Source: Limiplasma sp031549415 (GTDB lineage Bacteria; Bacillota; Clostridia; Christensenellales; Aristaeellaceae). Taken from it: DNA of 64,000 bases. A program made the position numbers and the translations under genes. Shown here piece after piece: positions 51,017-59,493 of this stretch. The stretch covers positions 30,424 to 94,423 of the forward strand of contig JAVBPU010000008.1 in the NCBI GenBank assembly GCA_031549415.1, read 5' to 3'. The stretch's first letter is position 1. The number at the start of each line of letters is the position of its first letter. The notes beneath the pieces were generated by a model, which was not told where the DNA came from, ran no database searches, and saw only the letters and a list, made by a program, of their open reading frames with translations.

Positions 51017-53158
51017 TCAGTTTTCAAAAAAGCGGTCGTCCACCATTTTCCAGTTTTCAAAGACCTGCGCATCCCCATAAACATCATAGATTTGCACATG
51101 GGGTGGGGTTCCGTCATAGGGGAGACAGACATACTGAAACCGGCGCACTACCGGGGAATCCTCCGGCACCTCCCAATACGCCGGACCGTATTCCTCCGTT
51201 TCAATCCCGGCCATCTCCGCCACGCTGGCCCGGAAGTTATCCACATTCACAGGGGCGTGGCTCTGCCGCAGGGGGCCGGTCTCCCCCTTGCGTTTCACAA
51301 AAAGCCCGGTGAGGACCGGTCCGCCCAGCTCGTTGCTCAAGGCCCGCTTCCCATGGTCCCCCATCACGATGATGTTGGCGTTCTCATAGAGGCCGTCCAT
51401 TTTCATCTGATCCAATAAACCATACAGTTTGATAAAACTGCCCATGGTCTGCTGCACATCCGAGCTGCCCCCCGGCCCGGTCTGTTCGCCAAATTCGTCC
51501 CAGATATAAGGCTCGTGGGCCCCGGCCAGATGATAGTAGGTAAAATTATTCTTTTCCTGTTGGATGCTCAGGCCATAGGCGTCCAGCAAATCATAAAACC
51601 GTACATCATCCGTGAGATAGGGCTGGGACTCCGTCTGGATTCCATAGTGCACATACTGGCCCTTGGGATAGATGAACTGCTTTTCCAGCTCCGCCTGGAA
51701 AGACGCTTCATCCGTCACAAACGTACTGCCTTCCCCTTCGCCTCCCTGATGGAAGAACACAACGTTTTCCCCAGCCGGGGTCAGTGGGTCCTCCTCTTCC
51801 TCCGTTGCGCGGGGTTCCTCCTGGGCCGTGACCAGGCTGGTAAACGCCTCCGTGGTCATGAAAAGCCCGGCCTTCATCCCATGGGGCGCATAGCGGTAGA
51901 GCGAAAGCTGGTACAGCTTCATCGTCAGCTTCCCAAAATCCATGGCCAGCTTCCCATCCACAATGTTGTCCGCCAGGCCCCGCAACTGCTCAATATCCGA
52001 ATAGGTATAGCTCTGGGCCATGTAAAACTTGGTGGTATAGCCCGCGCTTCGCAATTGCGGAATCAACCGCCCTTCCCGGTAAGCCTCGGACATATACTCG
52101 GCATAGTCCGTTCCATAGCTGTACTCCTTGCCCGTAAACATGTTCACCACAGACGGAAAGGTCTCCACATAGCAAGACAGGTTATTGGTATACTGGGTAA
52201 AGCCGTCCATATAGCTAAAAAACTCCGGGTCTTGCTCCAGCGCTTTTTCGATGTACATTTCATCCAGCCGATCCAGCACGATGACCAGTGTGTTCTCCGT
52301 AGAGGACATTTCAAACATGCCTTTTTCCGCCAGATAGGACACCGGGAGCTGCTCGGAGAGAACCTGGGTGGTGGCCAAAGACGCTACCAGGGATATGGTC
52401 TGTATGGCGATCAACAGCCCTGGGAGCGCGGTGCAAAATCCCTTCCAAAGCAGCTTGCTGAAATAAGCCAGCACAAAGGGAACCGCCAGGACCACCAGCC
52501 AGACCAGCCCATTGAGAATCCCGTGGGCGTAAAAATTTTCCCAGGGCACCGCGTCCCCCGTGAGCAAGCCAAGGTTGAGGTTCAGAAAATTCCCTTGCAA
52601 ATACCCGGCCAGCGTGATGCCCGTGAGCAAGGAAACCAGCGCGGTAAAAAGCTTCCCTTGGGTCAGCGTCAAAATCATGGCCAGCACGGCGGCGCCCAGG
52701 AACCCGTACAGCAAAAACAGCAGCCAGATTTGCCCAAAAATCCCGGCGGGAAAATGACCCCGGTTGCGGATGAACAGGTCCAAAACCCCGAACACGAAAA
52801 AGGTTCCCACCGCCGCAAAGGACGCCAGGCAAGCCAAGCGAATCCTGGTCTTTACGGGGTACTCCTCCCGGCGCAGGTCCATGGCCTCAGCCTGGTTTCC
52901 CTGTCCCCGGGCTTTTATTCGCGCCCTGCGGCGAAGCTGTTCTTCCAGCAGCTTCATCCGAAAATCCATCAGCTTTATTTTCACCCTTGTGGTGAAGGCG
53001 CTGAACACCACCCCCAGGGTGATCAAAAAAGCCGCCGCAATCTGAATGATGTAAGAGGTGGTGGCCGGGTCGATATAGGCGCTGGCCGAACTGGAAAACA
53101 ACCAGATAAAAAAGAAGGAAAAATAGAGGATCCTTCCTGTCATTCCCCTCTTTTTCAC
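51017..53158 (-). CDS. Membrane-anchored sulfatase/phosphotransferase-fold protein
   Basis: A protein of about 713 residues. An N-terminal helix is followed by a charged coiled segment (about 60-95), then about six transmembrane helices to residue 270, then a large extracytoplasmic alkaline-phosphatase-superfamily domain. Metal-site elements are VIVLDRLDEMY (about 292-302), ETFPSVVNMFTGKEY with the likely Thr nucleophile, HLAGAHEPY, and MGDHGKRA (about 600). The layout resembles lipoteichoic-acid synthases and glycan phosphotransferases. The GTG at 53158 with AAAGGA is preferred; ATG codons at 53167 and 53164 are alternatives. Confidence 0.8.
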   Translation of the reverse strand: MKKRGMTGRILYFSFFFIWLFSSSASAYIDPATTSYIIQIAAAFLITLGVVFSAFTTRVKIKLMDFRMKLLEEQLRRRARIKARGQGNQAEAMDLRREEYPVKTRIRLACLASFAAVGTFFVFGVLDLFIRNRGHFPAGIFGQIWLLFLLYGFLGAAVLAMILTLTQGKLFTALVSLLTGITLAGYLQGNFLNLNLGLLTGDAVPWENFYAHGILNGLVWLVVLAVPFVLAYFSKLLWKGFCTALPGLLIAIQTISLVASLATTQVLSEQLPVSYLAEKGMFEMSSTENTLVIVLDRLDEMYIEKALEQDPEFFSYMDGFTQYTNNLSCYVETFPSVVNMFTGKEYSYGTDYAEYMSEAYREGRLIPQLRSAGYTTKFYMAQSYTYSDIEQLRGLADNIVDGKLAMDFGKLTMKLYQLSLYRYAPHGMKAGLFMTTEAFTSLVTAQEEPRATEEEEDPLTPAGENVVFFHQGGEGEGSTFVTDEASFQAELEKQFIYPKGQYVHYGIQTESQPYLTDDVRFYDLLDAYGLSIQQEKNNFTYYHLAGAHEPYIWDEFGEQTGPGGSSDVQQTMGSFIKLYGLLDQMKMDGLYENANIIVMGDHGKRALSNELGGPVLTGLFVKRKGETGPLRQSHAPVNVDNFRASVAEMAGIETEEYGPAYWEVPEDSPVVRRFQYVCLPYDGTPPHVQIYDVYGDAQVFENWKMVDDRFFEN

Positions 53159-53197
53159 AAGCATCATCCTTTGTTTCAAACTCCACAAACCATGTCG

Positions 53198-53226
53198 ATT
53201 ATAGGAAAAGCAGAAAAAAAAGTCAA
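53198..53226 (-). promoter_or_regulatory. Promoter of the sulfatase-fold gene
   Basis: On the minus strand TTGACT (53221-53226), a 17-base spacer that is mostly T, and TATAAT (53198-53203). Confidence 0.75.
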
Positions 53227-53265
53227 TACAGGGTTCGCCTGCTCAGGGCGAGGGCCCGCACAGGG

Positions 53266-53304
53266 TTGACGTTGCACAAAAACCCTATATAATTGAGAAT
53301 AGGG
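53266..53304 (+). promoter_or_regulatory. Promoter of the GH127-like/dus operon with inverted repeat
   Basis: TTGACG (53266-53271), a 16-base spacer and TATAAT (53288-53293). CCCTAT (53283-53288) and ATAGGG (53299-53304) form an inverted repeat that brackets the -10 box, a possible operator. Confidence 0.65.
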
Positions 53305-53351
53305 AAATTTGTCGGCCTTTCTTTTGTTGGCCGCAGGAGGATGGAAGAACC

Positions 53352-55007
53352 ATGCCCACTGTTGAGACCTACCGCCGCGCGCCCCTGGTGAACCCCGCCT
53401 TGGTGCCCTTTGCGGATGCCTCCGTCCAGGTGGAGGATTCGCTGGCCATGCTGATCAAGCGGGTGTTGGCGCTGGCCGATGTTTCCAGCATGACGCCCCT
53501 GGACGCCGTGCTGGCCAGCAAACTGGGCGGCTATACGGATTTGCCCCCGGTGCCCAACATGGAAGCCGCCACCGCCGGACTGCGCAGCGACCCCCGGGGT
53601 TTTCTGCTGCTGGCCCGAGCGGTGTTGCTGACGGCCTCCGCCACCCAAAATAAAGAAGCAATGCTGCAGTTGCTGGCGGCCATGCGTGCCTTTTTAGAGG
53701 TCCTGCCCTCTTTGCCGGAGCGCCAACTGTTGCCGCTGGGGGCGGATGCCCTTCGGGTCACAGAAGAATTATACCGCCGCACAGGGCAGCCTTTTTTGCT
53801 GACCATTTTGGAGCGGCTTCGGGCCCAATTGCCGGACGTATCCGGGCTCATGCACAGCCTTCCCTTTCAAAAGCCCTTTTCGCCCCAGGCGGCCACCGGA
53901 GAAAATGCCGAATATCACCAACGCATGGAACGGCTGGCCACCGGCAACCTCACTGCCGATGCCCTGGCCATGACAGCTCTATTGGCTTTGTACAGCGGCT
54001 CTGGCCGGGACGGCGCCGCCGCCAAGGCGGGCCTTTCTTCCCTGATGCGCTACCACGGCGCACCCACAGGCGCGTTTCTGGCGGACCCCTACCTGGCGGG
54101 TAGGGACCCTGCCCGCGCCACGGACCTGCCCGCCCTCTGCGCCCAGGTGGAGGCCCTGGCGGACCTGCTGGCCGCCAGCGGCGACCCGGCCCTGGCCGAC
54201 CGGCTGGAGCTGTTGCTGGTCAATTCTCTGCCAGATGTGGTGCTGGACACGGGCATCCGCTCCTTGCAGCCTGTGAACCGCTTGTTTGAGGACGATAGCT
54301 GCGCGGCGCTGCCTCCCCAGCCCGCTGATACCTCCGCTTTGCTTCGGGCCTTGTACGCCCTGCGCCGTAGCGCCTGGATGGCCAAGGAAGAGGATGAGAT
54401 CGCCTTTCTGCTGCCCCTGTCCGGCGGCTGCCTTACCCGGGTGAATGGCGCACCTTTGCGCCTTAGCAGCGTTGTCTCCGGCACCCTTGACCCCACCATC
54501 ACCCTATCGGTGGAAAGCAAGCAGCCCATCCCCTTTACCTTGCTGCTGCGCATCCCCTCCTATGCGGAGGAAGCCACCGTCACCGTAGGAAATGGCAGGC
54601 CCCAGGCCGTTCAGCCAGGTACCCTTTTCCCCTTGCGCCGTTCCTTCCGCACCGGCGATACGGTGACCCTGCACTGGGTCAGCCGCCCCCGGTTGGAGGT
54701 AGGATATCGCGGTGCGGTGTCCGTGCTATGCGGCCCCCTGCTGATGGCCTTATCATTGCCCGGCCCGGACGCCGGGTGGCAATATGCCCTGGTGGGGGAT
54801 ACGCCCCTCACCCCCAGTGAGGAAAATGAAGACCTCTGCGTATTCGCTAACGCCTGCGACGCCCCCTCTTGGCGGGCCAAAGGCGGCTTTGTGACGGTTC
54901 CCCCTCAGAATGTTCCCCTGGGCCCAGAATATGAACTGACTTTGCTGCCCTTTGCGGGCACAGCCGGGCGCATTGCTGCGTTTCCAAAGGCGGTCCGTAA
55001 AACATGA
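53352..55007 (+). CDS. Divergent GH127-like (DUF1680) protein
   Basis: A 551-residue protein. About residues 390-470 resemble the beta-sandwich of GH127 beta-L-arabinofuranosidases (FTLLLRIPSYAEEATVTVGN, then FRTGDTVTLHW, VSVLCGPLLMAL). The preceding helical region ending ALLRALYALRRSAWMAKEED fits the (alpha/alpha)6 barrel. GH127 catalysis needs a Cys-Cys-Glu zinc site; here only one Cys (DDSCAALPPQ) is seen where CCPP is expected, so activity is doubtful. No signal peptide. Its stop overlaps dus as ATGA. Confidence 0.55.
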   Translation: MPTVETYRRAPLVNPALVPFADASVQVEDSLAMLIKRVLALADVSSMTPLDAVLASKLGGYTDLPPVPNMEAATAGLRSDPRGFLLLARAVLLTASATQNKEAMLQLLAAMRAFLEVLPSLPERQLLPLGADALRVTEELYRRTGQPFLLTILERLRAQLPDVSGLMHSLPFQKPFSPQAATGENAEYHQRMERLATGNLTADALAMTALLALYSGSGRDGAAAKAGLSSLMRYHGAPTGAFLADPYLAGRDPARATDLPALCAQVEALADLLAASGDPALADRLELLLVNSLPDVVLDTGIRSLQPVNRLFEDDSCAALPPQPADTSALLRALYALRRSAWMAKEEDEIAFLLPLSGGCLTRVNGAPLRLSSVVSGTLDPTITLSVESKQPIPFTLLLRIPSYAEEATVTVGNGRPQAVQPGTLFPLRRSFRTGDTVTLHWVSRPRLEVGYRGAVSVLCGPLLMALSLPGPDAGWQYALVGDTPLTPSEENEDLCVFANACDAPSWRAKGGFVTVPPQNVPLGPEYELTLLPFAGTAGRIAAFPKAVRKT

Positions 55008-55993
55008 AGGAAACCGGGAACCCCAGCGCCTCGTCAAACGTCCTATGGAGGGAACCCTTGCTAGGCCTTGCCCCCATGGCAGGCATTACGGACTGGCCTT
55101 TGCGGCTGCTGTGCTACCGCATGGGCGCAACCTATGCCTGTACCGAGATGGTCAGCGCCATTGGCTACCTGTGCGCCAAACCCCGTAACGAGGCCTATCG
55201 CCGCCTGCTGGCCACCCATCCGGAGGAATACAACACCGCCTGCCAGCTCTTTGGCAAGGATCCCGTGGTCATGGGCGAGGCCGCCGCGCGGGTTACGGAG
55301 CTGAAACGCTTTACCTCCATCGACATCAACATGGGCTGTCCCGCCCGCAAAATCACCTCCTCCGGGGAGGGGAGCGCCCTGCTGAAAGACCCGGCCAAGG
55401 CCTATCAGATTATGGCGGCGGTGAAGCGGAACACCCACCTGCCCGTCACCCTGAAAACCCGCCTGGGATATGACCAGGACAGCCTGCAAGCGCCGGCGCT
55501 GATTCAGGCGGCCCAGGACTTGGGCTTCCAATGGGTTTGCGTCCATGGCCGCACCCGGGAGCAACAATACGGCGGCCAGGCGGATTATCGGGCCATTGCC
55601 GCCCTCAAGGCCCAGGCCACTTTGCCCATTCTAGCCAACGGCGATGTGTTTTTGCCCCAGGACGCCCCCCGGGCGTTGGCGGAGACCGGCTGTGACGGGC
55701 TGCTGATTGGCCGGGGCGCCATGGGCAATCCCTGGTTGTTCCGCCAGGCGCTCCAGGCCCTGCGGGGAGAACCTCTGACGCCCCCCAGCGTACAGGAGCG
55801 GGTGGACATGGCCACCTACCATGCGCAGATCATGGCGGAGTTCAAAGGCGAGGCCCTTGGCATCGTGGAAATGCGCAAGCATATGGGCCATTATGTCAGC
55901 GGCCTCCGGGGGGCCACCGCCATGCGCCGGGCCCTGCACCAGGCCAAGACGCTCCAAGAACTGACCCTGTTGTTACGTGAGCTTTTATCGTAA
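55004..55993 (+). CDS. dus: tRNA-dihydrouridine synthase
   Basis: FMN-dependent enzyme that reduces uridine to dihydrouridine in tRNA D-loops. The 329-residue product has the flavin-binding GLAPMAGITDWPLRLLC (about 21-37), the catalytic Cys in SIDINMGCPARKI (about 105-117), KTRLGYDQD, VCVHGRTREQQYGG (about 178-191) and LIGRGAMGNPWLF (about 232-244). It is of the DusB type found in Firmicutes. It overlaps the GH127-like gene by 4 bases. Confidence 0.95.
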   Translation: MKETGNPSASSNVLWREPLLGLAPMAGITDWPLRLLCYRMGATYACTEMVSAIGYLCAKPRNEAYRRLLATHPEEYNTACQLFGKDPVVMGEAAARVTELKRFTSIDINMGCPARKITSSGEGSALLKDPAKAYQIMAAVKRNTHLPVTLKTRLGYDQDSLQAPALIQAAQDLGFQWVCVHGRTREQQYGGQADYRAIAALKAQATLPILANGDVFLPQDAPRALAETGCDGLLIGRGAMGNPWLFRQALQALRGEPLTPPSVQERVDMATYHAQIMAEFKGEALGIVEMRKHMGHYVSGLRGATAMRRALHQAKTLQELTLLLRELLS

Positions 55994-56016
55994 GCGCTAT
56001 CCAAGGAGGAAAGCCC

Positions 56017-57630
56017 ATGAAGAAAATTCGGTTCCAAGCGATCGTCGCTTTCTTGCTTTGCTTTGTTTTGGTATTTTCCCTGGCCTCCGCCAGCGCGGCC
56101 ACCGCCACCACGGGGCTGGACCAAAGCCTGTCCGCCTGGCTGTCCGGCGAGGGTCCTCTCCGCTTTTCCGGCAGCTTGGAGCTCGGCGCCTACCTGCCCT
56201 TCGCCGAAGAACAGCTGCCCATGTTCAACGCTTTGCTGGGGCACATCGCCTTCCAGGCCTCCCTGGAAACGGATGCGGGGGGCGGCATGGCCACGGTGCA
56301 ATTGCGCTGTGACCAAAGCCCGGTTTTTACCCTGACCGAGCGGCAGGACGCTAACGGATACGCCCTGGAAACCTCCCTGCTGCCCAATCGCACCTTGGAA
56401 AGCAGCCAGGTTTCCCCCCTGGAACTGCTGGGCGATACCCCGGCCGCCACCGAATTGCCCTTTGATTTTTTGGCCGCCATCACCCAGGTCCAGGATCACT
56501 ACAAAGCTCTGATCAGCGCCTGTGAGCCCTTTGCGGAAAAGAAGCGGGCCAATTACAGCATCAAGGGCATTGGCTCGGCCAAATGGAGCCAGATCGCCCG
56601 GCTCACCACGGAGCAAAGCGACGCCATGCTCCCCTTGCTGCGGACGGTGCTGCAAAGCGGTATGGACCCCGCCTATCGGCAAGAGCTGGACCAGGTGCGT
56701 TTTGGCAAGGGATTCATCGTTGCCCTGTATAAGGCCTCGGAAAACGGCAGCGACCTGGCCGTCTACATGAAAGGGGACCTGCTTTACCCCGACAATTCCG
56801 TGCGCAAGCTTTCCTACCAATGGGCCTTTGTGGACAAGGGCACCGAGCGGAAGGATGCCTACAAATACGAGGTTTCCACTACCTCCGGTCCCTCCCATCG
56901 GCGCATTGTGTCCGCCTCCACCAGCCAAAAATCCTTCACGGACCAGTTGAGCATCAAGGGCAGCAGCACCACCACAGTCAAGACGCCAGGGCTCTCCCAG
57001 GACTATCTCACCAAGTATGACCTGTCCGGAGAGGGCAAAAGCGGTGACCGCAGTCTAAGCGGCGCTTGGTCCTTGCAATGCAAAACCATTCAGGACAATG
57101 ATACCAGCCTTGTGCTGCAAACCTTTACGCCCAAGCTCACCCTGTCCTCCGGGGCAGACGGGTCCATCCTCTCCGGCACGGTGAAGGTGGAGGAGAAGCG
57201 GGACAAAACCGTGGTTTCCTCCTTGACCCTCACCTTCCAGGAGGATGTTCCCCAGGCCTTTGCCTCCTTTACGGAGGATAACAGCCTCTACAGCGTCCAG
57301 GAAGGGGCCACTCCGCCTCCGGCCTTGCCGGCCAGCAGCCTGATGCAAAACGCGGATGAAATCCCCGATCCTCCTACGGAGGACTACCTGGTGGGCACGG
57401 CCCCTATCGGCCTGACCACCTACCCCGTCCCTAGCAGCATGACCCATGTCTCCATGGACGACTTGACCGACGAGGCCCACCGGGCGCTTCTTGGCGAGCT
57501 TTCACAGAACCTGGCTGGCAAGCTGCTGGCCGCCCTTTCTACGCTGCCCGAAGAGGACACCGCCTTGCTCCGGGATGGCTTGACCGAGGAAGACGCCGCA
57601 AAGCTGCTGGATTTGTTTGGTTCCCTATAA
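56017..57630 (+). CDS. Secreted protein of unknown function (paralogue 1)
   Basis: A 537-residue exported protein with a signal peptide (KKIRFQ, hydrophobic core, cleavage likely after ASA near residue 28). The mature part is rich in Thr, Ser and alternating polar/hydrophobic strands, suggesting beta structure. No known domain is recognised. It shares order and motif-like stretches with the next gene (for example an N-terminal GPLRFSGSLELG versus GSGFAGTLSVSF), so the pair look like diverged tandem duplicates. AAGGAGG precedes the ATG; 23 bases after dus. Confidence 0.75.
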   Translation: MKKIRFQAIVAFLLCFVLVFSLASASAATATTGLDQSLSAWLSGEGPLRFSGSLELGAYLPFAEEQLPMFNALLGHIAFQASLETDAGGGMATVQLRCDQSPVFTLTERQDANGYALETSLLPNRTLESSQVSPLELLGDTPAATELPFDFLAAITQVQDHYKALISACEPFAEKKRANYSIKGIGSAKWSQIARLTTEQSDAMLPLLRTVLQSGMDPAYRQELDQVRFGKGFIVALYKASENGSDLAVYMKGDLLYPDNSVRKLSYQWAFVDKGTERKDAYKYEVSTTSGPSHRRIVSASTSQKSFTDQLSIKGSSTTTVKTPGLSQDYLTKYDLSGEGKSGDRSLSGAWSLQCKTIQDNDTSLVLQTFTPKLTLSSGADGSILSGTVKVEEKRDKTVVSSLTLTFQEDVPQAFASFTEDNSLYSVQEGATPPPALPASSLMQNADEIPDPPTEDYLVGTAPIGLTTYPVPSSMTHVSMDDLTDEAHRALLGELSQNLAGKLLAALSTLPEEDTALLRDGLTEEDAAKLLDLFGSL

Positions 57631-57654
57631 CCCTACCAAAGGAGGCCCTCTGTG

Positions 57655-59361
57655 ATGTACAAAACCTTGCGCGCGCTTCTTGCCCTTTCCTTAATTGCCG
57701 GGATCCTGCTGTGTGCCGTCCCCACAAGCTTCGCCACGGACCTGGTCTATTCCATGTCGGAAAAATTTGAAAAGCAATTGGAAGCAGGCAGCGGTTTTGC
57801 GGGCACCCTTTCGGTGTCCTTCACCGCCGTCCCCGGCCAAGAAGCCAAGGCCCTCACCACCAAGTCTCCCTTGGTGTTTGATGTCACCTACCTCTACGCG
57901 CTGGAAAACGCGGCTTCCAAAACTCCGGCGGAGCGGCGCATGACCTTGCAGTATCCCAGCGGGGCCAATTCCCTGGCCTCCCTGGCCCTTTCCATGAAGG
58001 CGGGCTCCGCCTACCTGAAAAGCAACCTTTTGCCGCAAGAGGGTTGGTACCAAATCCAATCCCCCGCCCCCATCGAAATCAAGGGGCCTGCGGAAGCTGC
58101 TGCAACCGCCGCAACGGAAACGCCCAGTGAACCGGCGGCGGAGCCCCTGGCTGTGGAGAGCCTGCTGGAAAACAGCCTCATGCCTTCTTTGTTCACCTTC
58201 CTTTCCACCCTGGGCACGCAAACCCAGGCCTTGGATAGCCACGAGCTGACAGAAGCCCTGGCCCCCTACACCACCAAAATTGATGTATGGATTGAAAGCT
58301 ACCGGCAAAGCGCCGTGCTGGGCAAGCTGGAGGATGGCACCACCACCATGCAGGTGAACTATGCCATCTCGCCTGCGGCCCTGAAGGCCCAGTTGAAACA
58401 AATGGTGCTGGATTTGCTGTCTGACGGGAACCTGCTGCCGAAGCTGCAGGCCCTGTTGCCTGCCAGCCAAAGCGCGGCGCTGCTCAGCCCCGCCATGCAA
58501 AGCTACTATTTTTATGCCATTGACAAGCTGCCCCTGGAAGGGGACATGACCATCTCCCGCACGGTCAGCCTGAAAGGGGATACCCTGGCCCTGCAGATGC
58601 GCCTGCCCTTCTACGACAAGGACGCCGGGGCTGTAACCCTGCGCTACAGCCGCGCCGCCGGGTTGGGGGACTTGCCCGATGAAAACGTGATCTCCGTTGA
58701 AAACGATCATTTGACCCTGCGCCTGGAATACCAGGAGTACAGCACCATGACGGATGTCACCGTCTACCAGGGCACCTTGCTTCGGGAGCCCCGGGGTCTG
58801 GCCAGCTATGCGGTGGACGAGGGCGCGGCGGATGCCCAAAAGACGGTGTCGGCCTCCTTTACCCTCACCCGCACCCTCTCCAACACCACGGATGAAAATG
58901 GCCTGGAAACCATGGCCCACAAATTTGAGCTTTCCCTGGAACCCCTGCTTTCCAAAGAGGATGACGCCGGCGAACCGCAGCCCCTCACCGCCACGGAACA
59001 GGAGAGCTTCTTTCAGTTCCCGCCCCTTACCGTGGTGGCCGATCTGGCCTTTGCCAGCAAGGCTGCCAAAAACGCCTCCACTTCCATTTCCGCGGGCTTG
59101 ACCCTCAGCGGCGAGACGCTGCCCCAGGTGTTGGAGCTGAAGCTGGAGGGCAAAACCAAGGCGAAATGGGACTTGGACGCCTTTGCTACCGACGGGCTTC
59201 CCTCCCTCTCTTCCCTAAAGGAGGAGGAACTGGCGGGGCTATTGGCCAGCCTGGCCCTCAAGGGCGGCGCGGTTTTCCTGCCCCAGTTCCACCTGCCGGA
59301 GCCCGATCCCACGGCTTCTCCCGCGCCCGCGCCAACGGACAGCCCGGTTCCCGCCAATTGA
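57655..59361 (+). CDS. Secreted protein of unknown function (paralogue 2)
   Basis: A 568-residue exported protein. A signal peptide ends near SFA (about residue 27). The mature chain is Ser/Thr/Ala-rich, probably beta-structured, with a low-complexity Pro/Ala/Thr tail (DPTASPAPAPTDSPVPAN) like a wall-spanning linker but with no sorting motif. No domain is recognised. It is a likely paralogue of the preceding gene, 24 bases away. ATG at 57655 is taken, with AAAGGAGG upstream; GTG at 57652 is also possible. A terminator follows at 59408. Confidence 0.75.
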   Translation: MYKTLRALLALSLIAGILLCAVPTSFATDLVYSMSEKFEKQLEAGSGFAGTLSVSFTAVPGQEAKALTTKSPLVFDVTYLYALENAASKTPAERRMTLQYPSGANSLASLALSMKAGSAYLKSNLLPQEGWYQIQSPAPIEIKGPAEAAATAATETPSEPAAEPLAVESLLENSLMPSLFTFLSTLGTQTQALDSHELTEALAPYTTKIDVWIESYRQSAVLGKLEDGTTTMQVNYAISPAALKAQLKQMVLDLLSDGNLLPKLQALLPASQSAALLSPAMQSYYFYAIDKLPLEGDMTISRTVSLKGDTLALQMRLPFYDKDAGAVTLRYSRAAGLGDLPDENVISVENDHLTLRLEYQEYSTMTDVTVYQGTLLREPRGLASYAVDEGAADAQKTVSASFTLTRTLSNTTDENGLETMAHKFELSLEPLLSKEDDAGEPQPLTATEQESFFQFPPLTVVADLAFASKAAKNASTSISAGLTLSGETLPQVLELKLEGKTKAKWDLDAFATDGLPSLSSLKEEELAGLLASLALKGGAVFLPQFHLPEPDPTASPAPAPTDSPVPAN

Positions 59362-59407
59362 CAAGGCCCTCTGCTTTTTTTCAGAATTTTCTGCAAAACC
59401 AACGAGG

Positions 59408-59447
59408 ATCGCCTCCCCTGGCTCTTGCCCAGGGGGGCGATTTCGTT
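59408..59447 (+). terminator. Terminator after the secreted paralogue pair
   Basis: Thirteen-bp stem with one bulged T (59408-59421 with 59429-59441), then TTCGTTT. Confidence 0.7.
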
Positions 59448-59493
59448 TATACTGACCCTCGGAAGCATTTCCATTTATGTTTGGAAAGGGGCA

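Noticed and set aside
51515..53269. Plus-strand open frame of 584 codons opposite the sulfatase-fold gene
   Set aside because: Gln/His/Arg-rich shadow; the minus-strand product has clear membrane helices and metal-site motifs.
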